Virus record (IMG/VR): IMGVR_UViG_3300048573_000059
Span: 1-22,679 of that record
DNA: 22,679 bases
Strand: one strand, 5' to 3'
Source of the DNA: a virus
Shown here: positions 13,504 through 18,476 of the stretch, in pieces
Layout: every line of letters begins with the position of its first letter
Position numbering within the stretch: the first letter of the stretch is position 1
Translations under genes and position numbers: made by a program
The notes under the pieces: model-generated
What the model saw: the letters and a program-made list of their open reading frames with translations, nothing else
What the model was told of the DNA's origin: nothing
Databases searched by the model: none

Positions 13504-13532
13504 TTGACAAATAGCGGGATTTGTGCTAGACT
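13504..13532 (+). promoter_or_regulatory. Rightward promoter inside the leftward arm
   Basis: TTGACA, 17-bp spacer, TAGACT, with TGC before the -10. It reads against the operon, towards 13545-13628 and the tandem promoter at 13640-13668. It could make a short peptide mRNA or an antisense/regulatory RNA. Confidence 0.6.
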
Positions 13533-13544
13533 TGATAGGTTGGA

Positions 13545-13628
13545 ATGACGTTTATAAAACGGGCAGGGTGGATTTTGAACCGTAGTTTTACAGAGCTCAT
13601 CGGACCAGACTCGTTGTTTCGTTTTTGA
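13545..13628 (+). CDS. Possible rightward basic peptide (27 aa)
   Basis: ATG lies about 6 nt after the predicted start of the rightward promoter, with only a weak AGG-type SD. It reads MTFIKRAGWILNRSFTELIG and ends in RF. No homology is evident, and it would be the only rightward gene in this arm. The same stretch could instead be a short non-coding RNA. Confidence 0.25.
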   Translation: MTFIKRAGWILNRSFTELIGPDSLFRF

Positions 13629-13639
13629 CTTGTAAGTAT

Positions 13640-13668
13640 ATTATAACAGAAAAATAGCAGTCTGTCAA
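13640..13668 (-). promoter_or_regulatory. Tandem leftward promoter 5 (full consensus)
   Basis: TTGACA, 17-bp spacer, TATAAT, with TGT before the -10: a perfect -35, spacer and extended -10. It is the most upstream of the array and lies just downstream of the tRNA-like element at 13694-13733. It should be a very strong promoter for the genes at 13054 and beyond, unless repressed. Confidence 0.8.
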
Positions 13669-13693
13669 GTGGTTTATAGATTTGTTATAAAGT

Positions 13694-13733
13694 GCCGGCC
13701 AGGGACTCGAACCCCGGTGTATGCCATCCCGGC
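13694..13733 (-). ncRNA. Mini tRNA-like element A (acceptor plus T-arm)
   Basis: On the minus strand GCCGG pairs with CCGGC as a short acceptor helix, and CCGGGG-TTCGAGT-CCCTGG is a T-arm with a standard T-loop. Only 11 nt replace the D-arm and anticodon arm. It begins 7 nt after the TAG stop of the 33-residue gene, the same placement as elements B and C. It may direct RNase P/Z cleavage at the operon 3' end. Alternatively it is a tRNA 3'-end fragment of the kind used as an attP core. Confidence 0.5.
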
Positions 13734-13740
13734 TTTGGTG

Positions 13741-13842
13741 CTACTTGTGCAGGTCGATTAGCTGGCGGTCGTTTCCGCAGCTCGGGCAAAAGCTGAGCTT
13801 GCTAATGTTGGCAGCTTGCCATTGGCACGCGGTGCATTTCAT
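13741..13842 (-). CDS. Miniature zinc-ribbon protein (33 aa)
   Basis: MKCTACQWQAANISKLSFCP begins the chain. Cys3 and Cys6 (C-x2-C) and Cys19 and Cys22 (C-x2-C), 12 residues apart, make a complete four-Cys zinc-ribbon site, followed by a short tail (GNDRQLIDLHK). SD GGGAGGGG lies 7 nt before the ATG, which follows the previous stop directly (TAAATG). It is about as small as a zinc ribbon can be. It might bind RNA polymerase, ribosome or DNA; function not known. Confidence 0.75.
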   Translation of the reverse strand: MKCTACQWQAANISKLSFCPSCGNDRQLIDLHK

Positions 13843-13947
13843 TTAGACTCCCCTCCCGGTTAGTTGTTTGGTGAGTCGCGCTCGCCGTAGGACAAGAGTC
13901 CTAGCTTTGGCCGTGATTGTTCGGGTTGAGTCCGGGCGTTTTGCCAT
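13843..13947 (-). CDS. Very basic micro-protein (34 aa)
   Basis: Opens MAKRPDSTRTITAKARTLVL and continues RRARLTKQLTGRGV, with about ten Arg/Lys and one Asp, so it probably binds nucleic acid. The ATG is in a TAATG overlap with the preceding gene; the stop adjoins the next start. It exactly fills the gap between its neighbours. It also contains the third copy of the B repeat and a TAGGAC/GTCCTA hairpin. Confidence 0.62.
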   Translation of the reverse strand: MAKRPDSTRTITAKARTLVLRRARLTKQLTGRGV

Positions 13948-14294
13948 TAGTTGCCCCCTAGGTAGAACTTAATAACGTTGGCAGGGAAATCATTAGTCGG
14001 GTCGGTGAGATACTCCACGCCGTCCGGGGTTAGGCCTACGCCTAGCCAGGTTGAGTGCTTGCCGTCAAGTTCGCAAGCGATGCAGCTTTGTGGCGTGTCT
14101 GATTCAATCTCGCCAAAGTAATCGGCATAGGCATAAATCTGGTCCGGGCGCTCCTCGGTATAGCCTAGGGATGAATCCCAAGTTAGGCCGTGTTCCTTGG
14201 CGAAATCCAGGGCGTGTTTTTGGCAGACAATCTCTGTAAACCCGTCCCCTGCCACGCCGATGACGTAGGGGGCAATCTGATAGTAAGTAGTCAT
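13947..14294 (-). CDS. Hypothetical protein (115 aa)
   Basis: ATG 14294 chosen because it follows the leader AAAGGAAACGG; a longer frame to 14348 would run through the tRNA-like element. Opens MTTYYQIAPYVIGVAGDGFT; an FTEIVCQKHA segment and a later SCIACELDG give three cysteines, possibly one metal site. Mixed alpha/beta, acidic. Not recognised. It lies directly downstream of element B. Confidence 0.72.
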   Translation of the reverse strand: MTTYYQIAPYVIGVAGDGFTEIVCQKHALDFAKEHGLTWDSSLGYTEERPDQIYAYADYFGEIESDTPQSCIACELDGKHSTWLGVGLTPDGVEYLTDPTNDFPANVIKFYLGGN

Positions 14295-14318
14295 TCCGTT
14301 TCCTTTGTTTTGCGATTG

Positions 14319-14334
14319 CACGGCGGTTGCCGTG
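14319..14334 (-). promoter_or_regulatory. Post-element hairpin B
   Basis: CACGGC-(AACC)-GCCGTG, a 6-bp GC-rich stem, starts 4 nt after the end of tRNA-like element B and 13 nt before the shared SD leader. After cleavage at the element it would cap the 5' end of the downstream mRNA. Confidence 0.6.
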
Positions 14335-14338
14335 TCGT

Positions 14339-14383
14339 GCCTAGCCAAGAGTCGAACTTGGTTTACCCCCGTCGGGTCTAGGC
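14339..14383 (-). ncRNA. Mini tRNA-like element B
   Basis: On the minus strand, GCCTAG pairs perfectly with CTAGGC (acceptor). A small ACCC-(GACGG)-GGGT hairpin takes the place of the D-arm and anticodon arm. CCAAG-TTCGACT-CTTGG is a T-arm with the standard loop. The 3' side continues with A and CG. It starts 6 nt after a TAG stop. It is a paralogue of element C, from which it differs by compensating base pairs. Probably a processing signal for RNase P and/or RNase Z. Confidence 0.7.
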
Positions 14384-14389
14384 TACTGG

Positions 14390-14698
14390 CTAACGCGTAG
14401 CCAAGTATTCGTTTATTACTCGGGCGATTTTGCCCGCGGTGTAGCGGGTGTCGTTGTTCGTGTCGAACACACGGCTAAAGTCATTCACGCCGTCACTGTA
14501 GTCATAGACGTGAAACTTTTCGCCATCGGTGTTCTCGTCGCCGTCATAGCAGTAAGCCGCGTGGATTTCGTGGCCGTCGTAACCGATTGACAAAAATCCG
14601 GGGTATTCGATGATAATGTCGGTTACGCCGTAAACCTTGGATAGAACGGCTTTGATTTTCTGAAGGTCATTGACGATTAGTTCTTGCGTAAGTTCCAT
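14390..14698 (-). CDS. Hypothetical protein (102 aa)
   Basis: ATG 14698 in a TAATG overlap was chosen; the longer frame to 14905 would run through two other genes. It reads MELTQELIVNDLQKIKAVLS, then FLSIGYDGHEIHAAYCYDGD and a C-terminal IARVINEYLATR. Looks like a small alpha/beta fold, acidic in the middle. Ends 6 nt before tRNA-like element B. Confidence 0.7.
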   Translation of the reverse strand: MELTQELIVNDLQKIKAVLSKVYGVTDIIIEYPGFLSIGYDGHEIHAAYCYDGDENTDGEKFHVYDYSDGVNDFSRVFDTNNDTRYTAGKIARVINEYLATR

Positions 14699-14817
14699 TA
14701 GTTCATTCCTAACATTAGTGAGATTGCGATTATTGCGAGAATCCAAAGATAAAAGAAACCAACCATCAGGGACGCGCCAACGACGCGCCCTAATGCTTTC
14801 CACGCTAGGCGGGCCAT
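14698..14817 (-). CDS. Single-pass membrane micro-protein (39 aa)
   Basis: A basic N-terminus (MARLAWKALGRVVG) is followed by one long hydrophobic helix, MVGFFYLWILAIIAISLML, and ends GMN. This is the shape of a small inner-membrane protein, N-terminus inside. TAATG overlaps at both ends place it firmly in the operon. It could be a membrane effector or a holin-like/superinfection protein; nothing in the sequence decides. Confidence 0.72.
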   Translation of the reverse strand: MARLAWKALGRVVGASLMVGFFYLWILAIIAISLMLGMN

Positions 14818-15059
14818 TAGATAGACCACGCTTTACGGATGATGTTCTGAAGTCGTGAAGTCGTGACACTGTATTTGCGCTGGTTGAAAGTAGTAACGTC
14901 AACAAACCCGCGGTTTACGTCTACCGCCGTAGCGATAAGGGTTGAGTAGGAATAAACCTGATAAACCTCGCCATTCCATCGGGCTGAGTGAGAGCCATGC
15001 TTGAACGGGGTTAGTGTCGCCAGTAGTGCGGGCATCGTCTTGTAGGTTGCAGTAGTCAT
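14817..15059 (-). CDS. Hypothetical basic protein (80 aa)
   Basis: ATG 15059 follows the leader AACAAAGGAAACGGAACA. Sequence opens MTTATYKTMPALLATLTPFK and is beta-rich in the middle (EVYQVYSYSTLIATAVDV), basic overall. First gene after tRNA-like element C. No recognised domain. Confidence 0.7.
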   Translation of the reverse strand: MTTATYKTMPALLATLTPFKHGSHSARWNGEVYQVYSYSTLIATAVDVNRGFVDVTTFNQRKYSVTTSRLQNIIRKAWSI

Positions 15060-15080
15060 TGTTCCGTTTCCTTTGTTTAT

Positions 15081-15100
15081 GGTTAGCGGTATTGCTATCC
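15081..15100 (-). promoter_or_regulatory. Post-element hairpin C
   Basis: TAGC/GCTA, extended by GG/CC across a T-T mismatch, encloses a 6-nt loop. It starts 2 nt after the end of tRNA-like element C and lies about 8 nt before the shared SD leader. Same position as hairpin B. Confidence 0.55.
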
Positions 15101-15102
15101 GT

Positions 15103-15148
15103 GCCTAAGTAAGAATCGAACTTACTAAATCCCCCGATGGGCTTAGGC
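15103..15148 (-). ncRNA. Mini tRNA-like element C
   Basis: GCCTAA pairs with TTAGGC (acceptor), and a CCC-(ATC)-GGG hairpin replaces the D-arm and anticodon arm. GTAAG-TTCGATT-CTTAC is the T-arm, followed by A and CG. It starts 7 nt after a TAG stop. Layout and flanks match element B. The closing acceptor pair (G-C to A-T) and two T-stem pairs are changed on both sides, so the helices are conserved by compensation. Confidence 0.7.
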
Positions 15149-15155
15149 GTTTCCC

Positions 15156-15392
15156 CTAATCAGAATAGGGGGTTTCTAGGTGAGACTCTGCACAATCTTT
15201 ACACTCACAAGCGGGCTTGTCGCGGTCGATTTCCTCGTCGCTTGCTTCAATAGAAACCTCCGTTAGCAGGTTTCCACAATCACAATCGGTTAGGTATTCC
15301 GAACCGCAACCGTTCGGGTTGTAGTTGATTAGTCCGAATGTGCGTTCGTCGTCGGCTTTACACTCTGAACAGTAGAAAGAAAAAGTTTTCAT
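15156..15392 (-). CDS. Small protein with several Cys pairs, probable zinc binder (78 aa)
   Basis: Residues C8-x2-C11 near the N-terminus, then C29, a C37-x-C39 pair, and CECKDC near 62-67 give eight cysteines, enough for two zinc sites. It opens MKTFSFYCSECKADDERTFG. The ATG is in a TAATG overlap with the previous gene. It resembles zinc-ribbon proteins in general shape only. It ends 7 nt before tRNA-like element C. Confidence 0.72.
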   Translation of the reverse strand: MKTFSFYCSECKADDERTFGLINYNPNGCGSEYLTDCDCGNLLTEVSIEASDEEIDRDKPACECKDCAESHLETPYSD

Positions 15393-15520
15393 TAGTTGTA
15401 TTCCTCAAAGGTGATTTCGATTGATTCCATTAGTGAATCGACAAAGTCGATTTCTGAAAAGTGTTCGTCAAGTCGGCCCATCTCTAGGCGGTTGTCTAGG
15501 ATTTCAAAAAGTTCGTTCAA
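15392..15520 (-). CDS. First leftward gene, acidic micro-protein (42 aa)
   Basis: TTG start preceded by the leader AAAGGAAACGGAACA, identical to that of the gene at 15059, with the TTG exactly where ATG stands there. It reads MNELFEILDNRLEMGRLDEH, then FSEIDFVDSLMESIEITF. Acidic and helical. It is the promoter-proximal gene of the leftward arm and overlaps the next ATG (TAATG). Confidence 0.7.
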   Translation of the reverse strand: MNELFEILDNRLEMGRLDEHFSEIDFVDSLMESIEITFEEYN

Positions 15521-15549
15521 TGTTCCGTTTCCTTTGTTAGTCGCTTTCC

Positions 15550-15567
15550 ATCAACCCCTTGGCTGAT
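15550..15567 (-). promoter_or_regulatory. 5'-terminal hairpin of the leftward message
   Basis: ATCAGCC pairs with GGTTGAT around a 4-nt loop (7 bp, one G-U). It starts at or next to the predicted transcription start of the promoter at 15574-15603, so the primary mRNA would begin with a hairpin, as the processed segments after elements B and C would. Confidence 0.5.
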
Positions 15568-15573
15568 AAATCA

Positions 15574-15603
15574 AGTATTGCACGCCCTGGCAAACCCTGT
15601 CAA
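15574..15603 (-). promoter_or_regulatory. Main leftward promoter of the left arm
   Basis: TTGACA (15603-15598), 18-bp spacer and AATACT (15579-15574), with TGC before the -10. It lies in the divergent 200-bp gap between the two arms and points to the TTG gene at 15520. The rest of the gap (15604-15709) shows nothing I can name. Confidence 0.65.
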
Positions 15604-15703
15604 ATCAAAAAACGCCCCAAACAAATCATTTTATTCGCCTACCTGGGCTGTTTCTGACGGCCTCACACCCGTATCCAATTTTTCGCAACTTCCAAAATAA
15701 TTT

Positions 15704-15715
15704 GTATGCTAAGAT
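15704..15715 (+). promoter_or_regulatory. Rightward extended -10 promoter, leaderless gene
   Basis: TAAGAT at 15710-15715 is preceded by TGC (extended -10); no good -35 is seen. The ATG at 15722 lies 7 nt after the -10 end, just where transcription should start, and it has no SD. The first rightward gene therefore appears to be leaderless, a common arrangement in actinobacteria. Confidence 0.55.
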
Positions 15716-15721
15716 ACTTAT

Positions 15722-15964
15722 ATGTCAGAAATAATCGTAAACATGTCAGGCCTCGGTAAGTTCACTATGGTCCTTGACCTTGTTGACCCTTGCACAGATG
15801 AAACCAATACCGAGGTATGGCAAGCTAGGTTCTGCGATGAACAAAACGATGACTGCCAGACGGTCTTCTTTGAGATTGACAATGACTACGAAGCATGGGA
15901 CATCATTGATGCCGCCATCCAAACATATCGGGATGAAAAACTTCCTGACGAAAACCTCATCTAA
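15722..15964 (+). CDS. First rightward gene, hypothetical acidic protein (80 aa)
   Basis: Opens MSEIIVNMSGLGKFTMVLDL, strongly acidic, with a beta-rich N-terminal half and a C-terminal helix (WDIIDAAIQTYRDEKL). Start at the ATG next to the -10, with no SD, suggesting a leaderless message. It resembles the acidic small proteins of the left arm in composition. About 50 nt separate it from the next gene. Not recognised. Confidence 0.72.
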   Translation: MSEIIVNMSGLGKFTMVLDLVDPCTDETNTEVWQARFCDEQNDDCQTVFFEIDNDYEAWDIIDAAIQTYRDEKLPDENLI

Positions 15965-16013
15965 AAAATTTTTCACACGTATTTTTCAAAACTTTTGACC
16001 CCAAGGAGAGCTC

Positions 16014-16244
16014 ATGGCCCGTGGACTAACTGACCTACCAGAACAACCAACTAACAACAGCGATGCAGATATCAACGAGGAAACTCAGCAGATTATCCAC
16101 GACCTAATCATGGGTCAGAACAAGCTGCATGACCGCCTAATTGACCTTGAGCGTAAACTCGACCACATGCTTAAAGCCAGCGAAGCAAACGATGCTGGGA
16201 CTTCCCGTCACCGCAAGCGCCCGATGGGTATCCTAGGACTTTAA
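16014..16244 (+). CDS. Hypothetical coiled-coil protein before the terminase genes (76 aa)
   Basis: Good SD AAGGAG and ATG. Residues about 20-58 form a helix with coiled-coil spacing (QQIIHDLIMGQNKLHDRLID, then LERKLDHMLKA). The tail RHRKRPMGILGL is basic. The last residues resemble short signature tails of head-gene neighbours, but I cannot name a family. It ends 4 nt before the terminase small subunit. Confidence 0.72.
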   Translation: MARGLTDLPEQPTNNSDADINEETQQIIHDLIMGQNKLHDRLIDLERKLDHMLKASEANDAGTSRHRKRPMGILGL

Positions 16245-16248
16245 TAAT

Positions 16249-16776
16249 ATGAATCTACCTGCAAACCGCGGCACAACCATCCTCGACGACATCCTTCTAA
16301 AGGCTGCCGCAGATGGTCGTAGCCCGCAGGAGATGGAACGCCTAAGCGGTATCCCTGCTGCCCAGGCTGTGCAACACGTAAAGACCCTGCTTGATTCACG
16401 CGACGTATGGACCGAACACCAGCAGCGTCAGCTTCTTCTGAGCGAACTGCACGAACTAAAAGACTCTCTCCGCGATATGGCCCTAAAAGCCAAGGACTTG
16501 GACTCAGCCCGCTTGCTACTAAAATCCCTAGAGGTAATCGGCAAGCGTCTTGACCAGCAACAGACCGTGCTTGATGAGAACGTAATCAAGTTGTCAATGC
16601 ACCAGCAGAGCATCCTGCTACGCGCAATGGACTCAGCCTTGACATTTGCTAAGAACGAACTTGCCGAGCGATACCCAGATATCAGCCGAAGTGAACTTGA
16701 GGTTCTCGTAGCCGATGGCCTTGTGCGGGCTAAGTATGAAATCATGGACGAGGAGCAATCTGATGACCAAGCGTAA
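16249..16776 (+). CDS. Probable terminase small subunit (175 aa)
   Basis: Located two genes before the large terminase, where the small subunit is usually found. Residues about 12-50 fit a helix-turn-helix (AAADGRSPQEMERLSGIPAA, then AVQHVKTLL), which would bind packaging-site DNA. The middle (55-120) is a long helical coiled coil suited to ring assembly. The C-terminus is acidic (MDEEQSDDQA). Starts at ATG 16249 with no clear SD; coupling with the previous gene is likely. Call is by position and architecture. Confidence 0.65.
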   Translation: MNLPANRGTTILDDILLKAAADGRSPQEMERLSGIPAAQAVQHVKTLLDSRDVWTEHQQRQLLLSELHELKDSLRDMALKAKDLDSARLLLKSLEVIGKRLDQQQTVLDENVIKLSMHQQSILLRAMDSALTFAKNELAERYPDISRSELEVLVADGLVRAKYEIMDEEQSDDQA

Positions 16777-16942
16777 GTATCGCTTCGGGCCAGAGTGGGC
16801 TGCCGCCATGAAGACCAACTATCGCAATCTTGATATGACCTTTAGAAAAGTGGAGTCGTACCACGGTAGTGAGTTGAACGTGTATACGGTAGTCTTCTGG
16901 CATCTAGAGCATGACAAGTGGGTTTGCAAGAGTGATAGATAG
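16763..16942 (+). CDS. Hypothetical basic protein between the terminase genes (59 aa)
   Basis: ATG 16763 with SD GAGGAG inside the end of the small terminase gene; a longer frame from 16715 would sit entirely inside that gene. Opens MTKRKYRFGPEWAAAMKTNY; beta-rich later (LNVYTVVFWHLEHDKWVCKS). It overlaps the start of the large terminase by 32 nt. Not recognised; may assist packaging. Confidence 0.62.
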   Translation: MTKRKYRFGPEWAAAMKTNYRNLDMTFRKVESYHGSELNVYTVVFWHLEHDKWVCKSDR

Positions 16943-18443
16943 CGTCTTAGACGGTGTTATTGCTGACCTTCGTGCCCGTTCACGCAAGGCAGAGTATTTA
17001 GAGGACCCAGCTCTATGGGCTAAGGAAGTCCTTGGCAAGCATATGTGGTCAAAGCAACGCGAGGTTGCGATGTCCGTTGTGAATAATACCCACACCGCGG
17101 TGGTTAGTTGTAACGGTGCTGGTAAGTCAGGTCTTGCAGGTATGCTTGCGGTCTGGTGGGTTGCCACACATGAGCCGCGAGATGTAGCGGTTATTTGTTC
17201 TGCGCCAACATACGTGCAGATTGCCCGAGTTCTGTTCACCGAGATTAAGGCCAACTACGACTTAGCTAAGGCCAATGGCGTGAACCTGCCTGGTCAGATT
17301 AACCAGAGCCAAGAGTGGAAACTCGAAGATGGTTTCGTGATGGCGTGGGGTCGCCGTCCGGCAGATAAGGACCTAGTTAGCTCGTTCCAAGGTATTCACC
17401 GCCGTTATGTGATGGTTATCCTTGATGAGGCTGGCGGTATTCCGAATGACCTATATACCGCAACTGAAGCGGTTACTAACACTGAGGGTGCCCGCGTTCT
17501 TGCGATTGGCAACCCTGACCAGCGTGGTACTGAGTTCCACCGCATCTTCCGCGAAGACCCAACTTGGCACAAGATTAAAATCTCAGCCTACGATACTCCA
17601 AACTTCACGGATGAGCGCAATGAGGTCCCTCAGGACCTCTTGCCCTTGTTAATCCAGCCAGCTTGGGTAGAGAAGCAGAAGATTTCATGGGGCGAGGAAT
17701 CGGCCCGCTTTAAGTCAAAGGTATTGGGAGAGTTCCCGGATGAGGCTGACAACACCTTCTTCTCACAGAGTGCGCTAGACCGCGCAAGCGACACTGAGAT
17801 TATCGAAGACTTTGGTATCGTAGCCAAACTCGGCGTTGACGTTGCCCGCTTCGGTGAGGATGACTCGGTTGCCTACCTAAACCGTGGTGGCCGAGCTAGA
17901 GTTGTGGAGCGCTGGACAAAGGCTACCGCGATTGAGACCGCTAATAGAATTCACAGGATTGCGATAGATAATGGCTGCAACGAAGTACGTATTGACGGTG
18001 CTGGTCTTGGTGGTCCTATTATTGACCTCGTGGCTAATATCGCCAATGGTGCGTATACTGTTATATCTATGCTCGGTTCTGCTGCGTCACCGGATAATAC
18101 TCGCTGGCATAATGCTCGTGCATATAATTTCGACTCACTCCGTGAGCAGATGATGGCAGGTCAGATTGACCTAGACCCAGATGACAAGGCATTGCTGGAC
18201 GAACTGCTGATGATTCAGTATAAGTTCTCGACTAAGGGTGCAATCCAGATTGAATCCAAGGATGACATGCGAAGCCGTGGAATCAAGTCTCCAGACAGTC
18301 TCGATGCGCTAGTTTACGCCACTGTGAGCCTTGACCACATCCTAAATGCTCCGTATGCCGACAAGAAACCAGGCGATATGGTGAACTTTGATACCAATTA
18401 TCTAGACCAGCAACATCCTTTCTATTCCAACTGGACATGGTAA
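16911..18443 (+). CDS. Terminase large subunit
   Basis: 510 residues. ATPase: SCNGAGKS Walker A (66-73) and VILDEAGG Walker B (169-176). Nuclease: VDVARFGEDDS (309-319), IDGAGLGG (361-368) and SPDSLDAL (460-467), the three acidic motifs of an RNase H-like fold. It would cut and pump the phage genome into the prohead at the portal. The ATG at 16911 overlaps the previous gene by 32 nt and has a poor SD, so a later GTG at 16932 is possible. Full length for the family. Confidence 0.92.
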   Translation: MTSGFARVIDSVLDGVIADLRARSRKAEYLEDPALWAKEVLGKHMWSKQREVAMSVVNNTHTAVVSCNGAGKSGLAGMLAVWWVATHEPRDVAVICSAPTYVQIARVLFTEIKANYDLAKANGVNLPGQINQSQEWKLEDGFVMAWGRRPADKDLVSSFQGIHRRYVMVILDEAGGIPNDLYTATEAVTNTEGARVLAIGNPDQRGTEFHRIFREDPTWHKIKISAYDTPNFTDERNEVPQDLLPLLIQPAWVEKQKISWGEESARFKSKVLGEFPDEADNTFFSQSALDRASDTEIIEDFGIVAKLGVDVARFGEDDSVAYLNRGGRARVVERWTKATAIETANRIHRIAIDNGCNEVRIDGAGLGGPIIDLVANIANGAYTVISMLGSAASPDNTRWHNARAYNFDSLREQMMAGQIDLDPDDKALLDELLMIQYKFSTKGAIQIESKDDMRSRGIKSPDSLDALVYATVSLDHILNAPYADKKPGDMVNFDTNYLDQQHPFYSNWTW

Positions 18444-18446
18444 AAT
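18438..18446 (+). promoter_or_regulatory. Possible late promoter before portal gene (extended -10)
   Basis: TGG followed by TAAAAT, overlapping the terminase stop region. No -35 hexamer is convincing. Its sequence ATGGTAAAAT is almost the same as at 19934-19942 and 22493-22501. Confidence 0.4.
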
Positions 18447-18476
18447 AGGTTTATCTAAACTTTAAGGATGTTTTAC

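Noticed and set aside
13550-13612. Possible fifth tRNA-like element (GGTTCAAAATCC on the minus strand)
   Set aside because: The T-stem does not pair beyond two positions and no acceptor partner exists.
14339-14905. Long versions of the leftward ORFs ending at 14390 and 13947
   Set aside because: They extend through tRNA-like element B or through two neighbouring coupled genes; the SD-preceded or TAATG starts at 14698 and 14294 fit better.
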